DNA of 12,823 nucleotides from Ochromonadaceae sp. CCMP2298. Taxonomy: Eukaryota > Sar > Synurophyceae > Ochromonadales > Ochromonadaceae. The notes under the pieces are model-generated. The model saw only the letters and a program-made list of their open reading frames with translations. It did no database searches and was not told the DNA's origin. A program made the translations under genes and the position numbers. Shown here one piece after another: positions 1 to 7,315 of this stretch. The stretch is from positions 1 through 12,823 of the forward strand of contig MU634372.1 of assembly GCA_026770595.1 (NCBI GenBank). Direction: 5' to 3'. Numbering within the stretch: the first letter of the stretch is position 1; every line of letters begins with the position of its first letter.

Positions 1-422
1 TCGGCTCATTGGTATTCATCATCGGAGTAGTGCGTGGTGGCCAGGATCACTCTCGGGTCCTTTCCCGCGGGAGTTTACTGATCGGCTTCGGGCGCTCGCG
101 GTCGACGCAGAGGTTCACGTTGTTGTGTGCGTTGTTCTTTGACCGCGAGGTTGGGCGTTAGTGCCTTGGACTCTTCGGTTGTCCTTTTCCTTGGGATTGA
201 AATGCCTCGGGCAGCGAAGGATGGCCAGCTCCCTGCCTCTTTCCGACAGGAAAGAGCCGGCCAGTCGTCTGTAACGGGAGCTCCGTGCAATTTATCCCTA
301 TCCAAATGCCTCCAAAACCCACTGGCTTCATAGACTGGAGCTCACAAGAGCGCATATGTGATTAAAAGTTAACGAAAAACTGTCAAAAATATGCTTGGAT
401 GTAACCACCTTTCACAAATGTG
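1..422. other. Unassigned left edge, no gene supported
   Basis: No long open frame here has recognisable protein character. Two small hints exist. A short ATG frame at 306-365 reads MPPKPTGFIDWSSQERICD before a stop and looks protein-like; it could be a first exon or a relic lying before the PHD frame. On the minus strand a stop at 8-6 ends a short frame reading VILATTHYSDDEYQ. Neither can be joined to anything with convincing splice sites. The 80 nt just before 423 are AT-rich and could be leader or promoter of the PHD frame. Confidence 0.4.
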
Positions 423-1115
423 ATGTTTTATGTTACCCGTCGATTCCCCGTGATAGCGGTGCCCCGGGAGGAGTCGGCTGAGGCATTTGAGCGGCACTTT
501 CCGGCTCGCCACAACCTCAAGCGCTCGGATCCACCTGGGGACAAGAACGCGAAGGAGCTGAAGCGTAAGGAAGTAGCGGCAGTGGCATGGGACAGGAGGC
601 GTGATAAGAGTAGGGGGATAAGGTTGTTTAGAATGGAGGAGCTACTCGAAGTGGTAAGTACTTCAGTAGTGAGTGCGGTGACAAAGCGCAGCTACTGGCA
701 AGTCGTGGTAGGTGAAATAGTAGGTAGGAAGCGCCCAGCGACAAGGACGACGAAACCACGTGCACTTACCGGCACTAGCGCCCCAGACAGCAGCGGCAGC
801 GGCATCTCGATCTCCATTCCAGCGTCCAGCCCCGAGGCGCTTCAGCCCATAGTGCCCTTCTCACCTCTGGGCAAGAGGGCGAGGCCATCATACAGCCCCC
901 TCAGCTACGCAGCAGCTGGCACCGACAGCCCTCAGGGACCCTTCGTCTGTTATATCTGCCATGGCGTCAAGGGTTCGCCAGAAGCCTTACTTCAGTGCCA
1001 CGATGCAGAATGCACGGACCCCCACGCATACTATCACGTTAACTGTCTGCACGACATGGACATAGGCACGAAATTCTACTGTGCGGCATGTACGCAGGCT
1101 CGAAATCTACGGTGA
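423..1115 (+). CDS. PHD-finger protein of unknown role
   Basis: This is a single uninterrupted frame of 230 codons from the first in-frame ATG at 423; a GTG sits just before it. The C-terminus holds a full Cys4-His-Cys3 zinc finger: C176-x2-C179, C192-x4-C197, H205-x2-C208 and C220-x2-C223. The GTKFYCAAC ending is ING-like. PHD fingers usually read histone H3 tails, so a chromatin role is possible. Residues 28-105 are rich in Lys/Arg (RHNLKRSDPPGDKNAKELKRK), and 110-170 are Ser/Pro-rich and probably disordered, with a KRARP stretch that could be a nuclear signal. The spacing C197-x7-H205 is a little long for the family. I do not recognise the N-terminal half. Some non-LTR retrotransposon ORF1 proteins carry PHD fingers, so a mobile origin is an alternative, but no reverse transcriptase is visible nearby. 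The finger is well supported; the exact gene limits are not. Confidence 0.6.
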   Translation: MFYVTRRFPVIAVPREESAEAFERHFPARHNLKRSDPPGDKNAKELKRKEVAAVAWDRRRDKSRGIRLFRMEELLEVVSTSVVSAVTKRSYWQVVVGEIVGRKRPATRTTKPRALTGTSAPDSSGSGISISIPASSPEALQPIVPFSPLGKRARPSYSPLSYAAAGTDSPQGPFVCYICHGVKGSPEALLQCHDAECTDPHAYYHVNCLHDMDIGTKFYCAACTQARNLR

Positions 1116-1240
1116 GGGAAAGGACAGGGTAGTGTAAAGGTAAATAATAAGCAAACAATCAATTGAAACAAATTATTATACGAAAATTCATTACCTTGGA
1201 CGGGGATGTGAGGAGGGGGGAAGCTACCAAAATTTCGCTG

Positions 1241-1350
1241 CCAGGATCCCAGGTTCCCAGGTTTTCAGGTTCCAGGTTCCCAGGTTTCCTCTCAAAAGGT
1301 CCCCAGGTCCCCAAGTCCCCCATGTCCCCCAGTCCCCTGGTCCCCATTTG
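1241..1350. repeat. CCAGGTTC / GTCCCCCA microsatellite
   Basis: Imperfect tandem units of CCAGGTTC or CCCAGGTT fill the first half, then shift to GTCCCC-A units in the second half. One strand is strongly pyrimidine-rich. The block lies about 125 bp downstream of the PHD frame's stop codon. Confidence 0.75.
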
Positions 1351-1494
1351 TTGGGAGAGGGGGGGGAGATGAGCAGGGTGGGTGGGAAGAGGGCCCAGCA
1401 CCCCTCCTGCCACACAGCCACGCATCGCCATGGTACCGCCCAGCGCCTTTGCAACCTGACAGTGAAGGAGAAAGAAAAGCAGACGCGAAGTCAA

Positions 1495-1700
1495 AGAGAG
1501 AGACAGGCCAGCACACAGACCCACATGCAGACCTAACACACGACCGGACACAGGGACAGAGTCAGGGACACGCAGATGCACAGGTGTACAGATGCACAGA
1601 CGAACAGACACACCTGAACAGCGGCACAAGTGCACACAGAGAAGAGCAGACGCAGAGACAGCGGCTTGCAGACATGCCGGCAAGGACACGAGCAGACGAG
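1495..1700. repeat. Degenerate ACAGAC/ACACAG repeat
   Basis: The stretch is dominated by ACAGAC, CACAGA and GCAGAC words with scattered substitutions, an old and decayed hexanucleotide array. It keeps several frames open by chance on both strands, which explains the long but meaningless open frames here. Confidence 0.65.
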
Positions 1701-2416
1701 CAGACGTCCAGTCGTTGAGCACGATCAAGTGGGATGGAAGCAAGATTGATACAGTTAGACAGCGAAAAATACGCATAGAGAGAGAGACACGTACGAGTGC
1801 TGAAGTAGTAATAAGCAACGAGTCATACCTGAAGCCTCCTTTCTTGTACAGATGTCCGGGCGGAAGACCAACAGAGGAGCACGGATACCAGGGGCGCCTC
1901 CAGCGGGGTCGCTCCGCGAGCATCACACCTCGTACACACACCTCCAAATCGCACCAGCAGACCTCCACAAGCCAGCACCCGGGCGCTCAGTGAGCAGCTC
2001 CTCGCGGCACCTGCGAGTGGATAGAAATAATAGATGATTACGTTGGAAGAATAATGATATGTCGGGCTCCTTACCTTCCTACCTCCGTTTGTCCGCAGGA
2101 CACACTCTGCACTGGGAGAGCGCTCGCCAGTGTACCCTCTCTGGACCGCTAGAGCCTCCGCGCAAAATCCATGCACGAGGTCCATCAGGAAGGTGCCCCA
2201 GATTTCAGAAATGTGCTCAGATGCGCGGGCCGAGCTCTGCTGATATGTGGCTGTAGATTTGAATCAATTCACATCCTAAGTGCCCTGCCCAGTGCGATGG
2301 AGGTTGTGGGAGATGCACAATTTCAGAAACGGGTGGAAAAGCAATGCTCAGAAAGACTGGCGCTGGAACCACTACCAAGTCCCTACAAAAAGCGCACGTT
2401 CCAGAGTGATGTGCAT

Positions 2417-2465
2417 GTCCGACAGGACCTTTTGGGCTGTTTGGCGGGGGGGGGGCTGGACCTAG
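2417..2465 (+). repeat. Left copy of direct repeat flanking the inverted-repeat element
   Basis: The 19-mer GTCCGACAGGACCTTTTGG occurs at 2417-2435 and again, exactly, at 3312-3330. Both copies are followed by a G-run and then GGACCTAG (2458-2465 and 3340-3347). The left copy has a longer middle (GCTGTTTGGC plus a longer G-run). Together the two copies bracket the element at 2470-3295. Confidence 0.85.
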
Positions 2466-2469
2466 AACA

Positions 2470-2585
2470 AGTATTTAGGCGCTGATTGTGCTGTCTCATT
2501 AGTTAATAGCGACTCACATTCAAAAAAATAGATTTCGTTCTAGATTCCTCATCAGGAAATATAAAGGAAATTCGTAGTAGTAATA
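2470..2585 (+). repeat. Left terminal inverted repeat (116 bp)
   Basis: This arm pairs with 3180-3295 over its full length with one mismatch and no gaps. Pairing stops sharply after TAGTAGTAATA on the inner side and after the leading A on the outer side. Confidence 0.9.
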
Positions 2586-2593
2586 TAGTAATT

Positions 2594-2746
2594 TCGTCCC
2601 GAGGGCGGAACAGGGGTCTTTCCAGACCGAGGGTTTTTAGTGAGAGCCGAGGTTTTCCAAGGCCAAGGGCGCAGCCCGAGGGCGGAAAAACCAAGGTCTC
2701 ACTAAAAACCCGAGGCTGGAAAACCCCTTTCCAGCCCGAGTGACGA
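2594..2746. repeat. Imperfect internal inverted repeat with CCGAGG motifs
   Basis: The sequence folds on itself: TCGTC at 2594 pairs with GACGA ending at 2746, and GGGTTTTTAGTGAGA near 2631-2645 has an exact reverse complement near 2697-2711. The short word CCGAGG or CCGAGT recurs about six times, usually followed by GGCGGAA, GTTTTT or CTGGAAA. The arms are diverged, so this fold looks older than the terminal repeats. Confidence 0.7.
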
Positions 2747-3061
2747 ATATTGCTTTTCGGATCAGTGGTCTTTTTTGAGGGTAGAATTTGCTCAACTGCT
2801 TTTTTTTTCTGTGCCACCAAATTGGTCGCTGTTTTGAGTATTTTGCTTACATAAAAAGTGCCAGTCTTTCTGTTACTCCAGCCATAAGGTCGGCCAGCGT
2901 TTAATTAGGCGCAAATTCGAGCCAGCAAATTTTTTCAGTTTGCAAAAACAGGTCCTGGAAAGTCTTGGAAAACCCTTTTCCAGCATACCTTCCTAGAAAG
3001 GACCCCAAACCGGGGCTCGGTTCCCTATCAAAAAACCCAAAAAAAAGGCAACTGATCCGAA

Positions 3062-3180
3062 AAAGGTATTGCACATCTTCTGTGTGCATGAATTTTTTTC
3101 TACGGCTCCATTGGCCGAGACATGCTTTTTTTCTACATATCTCGGCCAATGGAGCCGTAGAGAAGATGTGCAATACCTTT
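3062..3180. repeat. Internal perfect-arm hairpin next to the right terminal repeat
   Basis: The outer stem is 20 bp exact (3062-3081 with 3161-3180). The inner stem is 21 bp exact (3100-3120 with 3140-3160). An 18-nt unpaired stretch (3082-3099) lies only on the left side, and the loop is 3121-3139. The right arm ends on the base where the right terminal repeat starts. The word CATG, then a T-run, then CTAC is found in both the bulge region and the loop. Confidence 0.85.
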
Positions 3181-3295
3181 ATTACTACTACGAATTTCCT
3201 TTATATTTCCTGATGAGGAATCTAGAACGAAATCTATTTTTTTGAATGTGAGTCGCTATTAACTTATGAGACAGCACAATCAGCGCCTAAATACT
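3180..3295 (-). repeat. Right terminal inverted repeat (116 bp)
   Basis: Reverse complement of 2470-2585 with a single mismatch. Its inner end shares base 3180 with the internal hairpin. Confidence 0.9.
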
Positions 3296-3311
3296 GTAAA
3301 AAACGGAACAC

Positions 3312-3347
3312 GTCCGACAGGACCTTTTGGCAGGGGGGCGGACCTAG
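3312..3347 (+). repeat. Right copy of flanking direct repeat
   Basis: It carries the exact 19-mer also found at 2417-2435, then CAGGGGGGC and GGACCTAG. It is in the same orientation as the left copy. The foldback at 3348 begins directly after it. Confidence 0.85.
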
Positions 3348-3409
3348 GGGGCTTCTGAAAATGGATTGGTAAGTTCCAGGAGTTCTTACCTATCCATTTC
3401 AGAAGCCCC
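3348..3409. repeat. Short foldback upstream of MTHFR
   Basis: The left arm 3348-3373 and right arm 3385-3409 are reverse complements of about 25 bp, with one mismatch and one extra A, around an 11-nt loop. The right arm ends 77 nt before the MTHFR start codon, so the hairpin probably lies in its 5' UTR or core promoter. The left arm holds GGTAAG and the right arm CTTACC and TTTCAG, but a 34-nt intron would be too short, so I read it as a palindrome. Confidence 0.8.
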
Positions 3410-3486
3410 TCTCGCACTCACTTCCAGGTTGCACAAGCACACAAGGCTCCGACACTTAAGCTCCTTCCTCCCAAGCACCCATCGAG

Positions 3487-5911
3487 ATGGTGAAGATAAT
3501 CGACAAGATCCGGGCCAACACCCAGGAGCCCTTCTTCTCGTTCGAGTTCTTCCCGCCCAAGACCGAGGCCGGCGTGGAGAACCTCTACCAGCGCATGGAT
3601 CGCATGACCTCCCTGCAGCCTCTCTTCGTGGACATAACCTGGGGCGCCGGCGGCTGCACCAAGGACTTGACCATGGCGATATGCGAGTACACGCAGACGT
3701 ACTTCGGCATTGACGCACTAATGCACCTGACCTGCACCAACCTCACCATAGGCGAGATCAAGCGCATCCTGCAGTCAGCTAGGGAGGCGGGCATTCAGAA
3801 CATCCTGGCGTTGAGGGGGGACCCGCCCAAGGTACAGAAAGACGCTCACTATGGTGCTAGTTCAAGTACTGTAACACGCCTTTCTCCTCTCTAACTGAGA
3901 CACATAGCACCCCCGCCCCTCCCCCTTTCAACATACCTATCCCCTAAACACGTACCTACCACACACACATACCCCCCACACACACACACCACACAAACAC
4001 ACCAACAGGGGGCCATTGCATGGGAACCCACCCCCGGCGGGTGCGAGACGGCTATCGATCTCGTGCGCCTCATCCGCAAGGAGCACGGAGACTACTTCTG
4101 CATCGCAGTGGCAGGCTTCCCAGAGGGACACCCGCAGTCCAACCTGGCCAGGAAGTCGGGAGCGCTAAGAGAGGGCAGCATGGGGGGCGGAACTGCCTCT
4201 GCCTCTTGTACAATAATCTCTGGGGCGGCGGGAGCGTCGGAGGATGCGGGGGCGCCAGGATCATCGTCTGGGGTATTTTCGCAGGCGGGTATGGAGCAGG
4301 ACCTGCAGTACCTGAAGCAGAAGGTGGAGGCAGGCGCGGACTTTGTGCTGACCCAGTTCTTCTACGAGCCTCAAGTGTTCGTTGATTTCCAAACCCGATG
4401 CTTGGAACTGGGACTGTCCTGCCCCATAATCCCAGGCATGATGCCCATCCAGTCATACTCCAGCTTTAAGAAGATGACCTCCTTCTGCCGGACCCGCGTG
4501 CCTGAGCATATATGGCAGTCGTTGGAACCTATGCGGGACAACGACGAGGAGGTGAAGGAGTACGGGGTGCGTCTGTGCAAAGATATATGCGACCGCCTCA
4601 GCCAGCACGGCACCCGCGGGTTTCATTTCTACACCCTGAACCTGGAGAAGAGCGTGCTGGCCGTGCTGAGAGAGCTGGGCGTACAGGACAGCGTGGCCTC
4701 CCGCAGAGCCTTCCCTTGGCGCGGCTCAAGGTCTAACCTGAAAGGCTTAAGTGAGGAAGTGAGGCCTATAAACTGGGCCAACCGCCCCAAGAGCTACATA
4801 AAGCGAACCATAACCTGGGACGAGTTCCCCAACGGGCGCTGGGGGGACAACCGGTCTCCGGCGGTGAGTGGAGGAGTGGATGTTCCATTTCAGTGCGTCT
4901 TTCTGGCACCCCATCTCTAACCTGCCTACCTGTCTCTAATATCCCCCTACGCACAACCCCGTACCCACAACCTTCACCCCTCACCTCAGTTTGGCGAGCT
5001 CTCCGACTCCCACTTCTTCCGCCCCGTGGAGGGTAGTAGAGAAGACCTCTTGGCTATGTGGGGGGAGGCGCCCATAACGCCCGCTGACGTGTATGAGGTA
5101 TTTGCCCGCTACGTTGAGGGGAAGATACCCATTCTTCCCTGGTGCGAGTCAGCTTTAAACCAAGAGACTATCCCGCTGCAGCCCAGGCTTGCGGCGATTA
5201 ATAGGCAGGGGTGAGTGGGGGGTAGGGAGAAGTTTACATTCGATTCTGCTTGTAGTGGATTTTATTGCTAGTGTTGGTGAATTTTATTGCTAGTCTGTGT
5301 GTTTGTGTGAATTTTATCGCTAATCTCTTTTATCTAACCTCTCCCTTCCGCTCCCCCTTCTTGACCCTCTTCCCTACAGCTTCCTCAGCATCAACTCCCA
5401 GCCCGCCGTCAATGGAGAGCGCTCTTCCCACCCCGTGTACGGCTGGGGGGGCGTGCAGGGCCGCGTATACCAAAAAGCCTATATTGAATTCTTCGCCTCG
5501 CCCGCCCTAGTACAGTCTGTCTTGCATGTAGCCAAGCAGTACCCCTCTCTCTCCCTCTACGCTATTAACTCCTCAGGCGCTGAGCTAACCACGGGCGTAG
5601 CGGGGGTCACCGCCCTAACCTGGGGGGTATTTCCGAATAGGGAGATTTTGCAGCCTACTGTTTTCGACCATGACTCTTTCGTAGTGTGGAGCGAGGAGGT
5701 GTTCCAGCTGTGGACTAAGAGCTGGGCTAGCTTGTATGACGACGAGACCGACTCGTCGGCACTGCTGTACTCGATACACGACTCGTACTATCTGGTTGCG
5801 ATCATAGATAATGACTATGTGGAGAGCGGTCTGTTCGATATCTTCGAGGAGATTGTGCAGCTCAGGGGGGAGGATCTCGACCACCCTGCTGAGCCCTCAA
5901 ACTTCTTCTAA
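3487..5911 (+). CDS. MTHFR: Methylenetetrahydrofolate reductase, four exons
   Basis: The enzyme reduces 5,10-methylenetetrahydrofolate to 5-methyltetrahydrofolate with FAD and NAD(P)H, supplying methyl groups for methionine. Exons: 3487-3831, 4009-4863, 4990-5210 and 5380-5911, with introns of phase 0, 0 and 2; the product is 650 residues (human 656). The TIM-barrel catalytic domain shows FSFEFFPPK with the general acid E20, DITWGAGG (49-56), HLTCTN (80-85), LRGDPP with D112, and TQFFYE with substrate Gln231. The linker has RPKSYI and WDEFPNGRWGD, and exons 3-4 encode the eukaryotic C-terminal regulatory domain (LPW, NRQGFLSINSQP, YGWGG, QKAYIEFF, WGVFPNREILQPT, DNDY). The start aligns with plant enzymes, lacks the Ser-rich animal N-terminal extension, and shows no targeting peptide, suggesting a cytosolic protein. 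Odd: about 50 extra Gly/Ala/Ser-rich residues (160-209) follow GFPEGHPQ. Whether it responds to S-adenosylmethionine cannot be read from sequence. Confidence 0.96.
3832..4008 (+). other. MTHFR intron 1, with CA repeat
   Basis: The donor is AAG/GTACAG and the acceptor ACCAACAG/GGG, phase 0, 177 nt. The 3' half is a C-rich pyrimidine tract passing into a CA-rich microsatellite (about 3959-4003), so its length is likely to vary between strains. Confidence 0.9.
4864..4989 (+). other. MTHFR intron 2
   Basis: The donor is GCG/GTGAGT and the acceptor CACCTCAG/TTT, phase 0, 126 nt. It falls between SPA and FGEL, a motif continuous in known MTHFR proteins, which fixes both boundaries. Confidence 0.93.
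5211..5379 (+). other. MTHFR intron 3, with internal short repeats
   Basis: The donor is GGG/GTGAGT and the acceptor CCCTACAG/CTT, phase 2, 169 nt, splitting the Gly codon of NRQGF. Inside are three spaced copies of GAATTTTATTGCTAG or close variants (near 5257, 5279 and 5309) separated by GT-rich spacers. Confidence 0.92.
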
Positions 5912-6622
5912 CTCCCTCTGCCTTCCACTGCCTGCTACTGACCCCTACCACCTTGTAAGACCCAAAACCAAACCCCCACCAGGGGATCTAGAGCCCACGC
6001 ACCCACACCGCCACCTCCACTACCCCCCCGCCACCCACGCCGCCACCACCCTATGTCCTCGATTAAATTTAGTCCTTGAGCGCAAATTGTATACATATCA
6101 GCTACACCCAGTAACAGCAATAGTAACAGTAACAAGTTTTCATTCACACGACTGCGTGTCGTACTATAAATAGTTTCCCATTTTCCTGTTTTTATTATTA
6201 TTTCCCTGTTCAGATCCAGTAACACTTTACTAGAGGGGGTGGTAAATAACTTATTACTGCTATACATTTTATAATTGTATATTTCCGATGGCATCTCCTT
6301 ACGCTAACTGCTCTCTAGGCCTGGTACCCTAGCCTGTGGTGGAGTTGGATTTGATTCAGGGGTAGCAGCTCGGTAGTCCAATTCGGTCTCACAATCAGAA
6401 AATTAGGTTGTACTTTCTCGAAGATTCTTATAAATATACAACTGTACTTTCTCGGTCAGGGCGGCCTCGATACGCCTCCGCTCTCCGCCAACACCTATGC
6501 ATGTGCCGTATAACTGTGCCTATGCCTATTGCTGTGCCTATGCCCATACTTATGCCTATGTTGCCCGCATATATTCACGCCTACACATACGCCTGCACCT
6601 GCGCCTGCGCATCAATCCGTGC
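5912..6622. other. Convergent spacer between MTHFR and ClpS
   Basis: This holds both 3' ends. For MTHFR an ATTAAA at 6062-6067, about 150 nt past the stop, is a possible poly(A) signal. C-rich tracts lie at 5965-6050, and an AT-rich part at 6150-6290. The 13-mer TTGTACTTTCTCG (near 6407) recurs as CTGTACTTTCTCGG (near 6442). No open frame with protein character was found, and a partial tRNA-like look near 6320-6400 did not fold. Confidence 0.5.
6515..6612. repeat. TGCCTA-type hexanucleotide repeat
   Basis: Units such as TGCCTA, TGCCCA, CGCCTA and CGCCTG run in imperfect tandem, stopping about 11 bp short of the ClpS stop codon. It should be in the 3' UTR of the ClpS transcript. It opens shadow frames rich in Tyr/Ala/Cys. 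Confidence 0.75.
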
Positions 6623-7315
6623 CTAGGCCGCGCTGCCCCCGCTGTCTCCGTCGCCATCTCCTCCCTTCATGTCCGCTGACGCGACCACCTCCGCCAACAA
6701 CCCTCTCTGCGTCAGCTCTCCGCAGTATTCATTCGCCACCTCCTGCATATACTCGCCCGTCACGGCGTATCCATTCGTATGCGCCTGCATCATCACGTCA
6801 TTGGCCATCGTCTCGCTCCAACTGAAGACTTCCATCAGCGCGGCGGCCACGAAAGCGCGCTTGTTGAAGGGGTCGTTGTACAGCAGAATCAGGTACTTGG
6901 GGGTGAGGGAGCAAAGGGAGGTGATAGGGGGATGGGGAATGTAGGGTGTTAGGGGTGTTCATGTCTATTTCGGCAGTACAGTAGTACATTGTGTTACCTT
7001 GTCGCTCTCCACGAAGTCCTCGAAAGCCTTTACCACGTTGTTGATCCGCTCCTGCGCAGGTGTCACTTTCAAAGGGACCTTCTTCGGGGGAGCCTTTATC
7101 CCCGTTTTTGGAGGAGCCTTCGTTGGCGCGAACTGTGCTGAGACGGAGAGCTGAGTGAGCACGGCGTTCAGAGAGGTAGAGCGGAAGGCCGCTGGGTTCG
7201 CGGTGCCTCTGGGCCCGCGCAGGACACGAGCGCCTATGCTCCCCGAGAAGGACTGCACCGTTGTAGTGCAAACTGCAAGCAGATAAACGACCAGCAGGTA
7301 GAGATGGGACACCAT
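6623..7315 (-). CDS. clpS: Plastid-targeted ClpS adaptor, two exons
   Basis: ClpS binds proteins with destabilising N-terminal residues and hands them to the Hsp100 chaperone ClpC/ClpA for degradation by ClpP. Exon 1 is 7315-6998 and exon 2 is 6895-6623, phase 0; the product is 196 residues. The ClpS core is residues 107-180: YLILLYND with ligand-binding Asn113 and Asp114, NKRAFV, and MMQAHTNG with His145, closest to plant ClpS1 (NFNKREYV, EAHINGLAV). The N-terminus has a hydrophobic signal peptide (1-22) ending VQS, then Phe23 and a basic Ser/Thr/Pro-rich stretch, the ASAFAP-like bipartite presequence of red complex plastids. This fixes the start at 7315 rather than the out-of-frame ATG at 7322. 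Residues 85-105 form a probable helix. The tail is Gly/Asp-rich. The gene is divergent from the synergin gene. Family assignment is strong; plastid location is inferred. Confidence 0.92.
6896..6997 (-). other. ClpS intron
   Basis: On the minus strand the donor is AAG/GTAACA and the acceptor CACCCCCAAG/TAC, phase 0, 102 nt. It contains CCTAACACC as a candidate branch site and a C-rich 3' tract. Splicing joins ESDK directly to the core beta strand YLILLYND. Confidence 0.88.

Larger units (their letters stand above)
1116..2469. other. Low-complexity intergenic region, no gene supported
   Basis: This 1.35-kb stretch is mostly simple repeats and their decay products. A 269-codon frame runs on the minus strand from 1968 to 1159, but it crosses two microsatellites and has a Cys/Leu/Val composition typical of repeat read-through. 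Between about 1820 and 2110 both strands carry sequences resembling splice sites: CTTTCTTGTACAG before an ATG at 1852, GTGAGC at 1991 and TTTGTCCGCAG at 2085-2095 on plus; AAG/GTAAGG near 2074 on minus. The short plus reading MSGRKTNRGARIPG (from 1852) and the plus frame at 2171-2485 match nothing I know. I therefore call no gene, though a small spliced transcript cannot be excluded. Confidence 0.45.
2470..3295. mobile_element. 826-bp non-autonomous inverted-repeat (MITE/foldback-like) element
   Basis: The outer 116 bp at each end (2470-2585 and 3180-3295) are reverse complements with a single mismatch (CATTAG on the left against CATAAG on the right). The tips read AGTATTTAGGCGC on the left and GCGCCTAAATACT on the right, so a TA target duplication just outside TTTAGG is possible but cannot be told apart from the repeat itself. 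No open frame of transposase character lies inside, so the element would need an enzyme supplied elsewhere. The interior holds two further inverted repeats (2594-2746 and 3062-3180). The near identity of the ends suggests recent insertion or gene conversion. The family is not identified. A hairpin-forming satellite that never moved is the main alternative. Confidence 0.75.

Noticed and set aside
6-68. Minus-strand tail reading VILATTHYSDDEYQ before a stop
   Set aside because: Only about 20 codons are visible before an upstream stop; a CAG that could serve as acceptor does not keep this frame.
1159-1968. 269-codon minus-strand open frame
   Set aside because: It crosses two microsatellites, has repeat-derived composition and no recognisable domain; it stays open because the repeats lack stops.
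2171-2485. 104-codon plus frame with a charged, protein-like middle (EVVGDAQFQKRVEKQ)
   Set aside because: It runs into the flanking direct repeat and the tip of the inverted-repeat element and ends inside it; no family match or splice support.
3369-3402. GTAAGT to TTTCAG as a mini-intron in the MTHFR leader
   Set aside because: At 34 nt it is too short beside the 102-234 nt introns here; the pattern is explained by the palindrome.
4208-4284. Possible intron removing the extra MTHFR loop
   Set aside because: It would be 77 nt, which breaks the frame, and other GT choices tested also fail.
6320-6400. Possible tRNA or SINE-like sequence in the convergent spacer
   Set aside because: No cloverleaf could be drawn on either strand and the T-arm consensus is missing.
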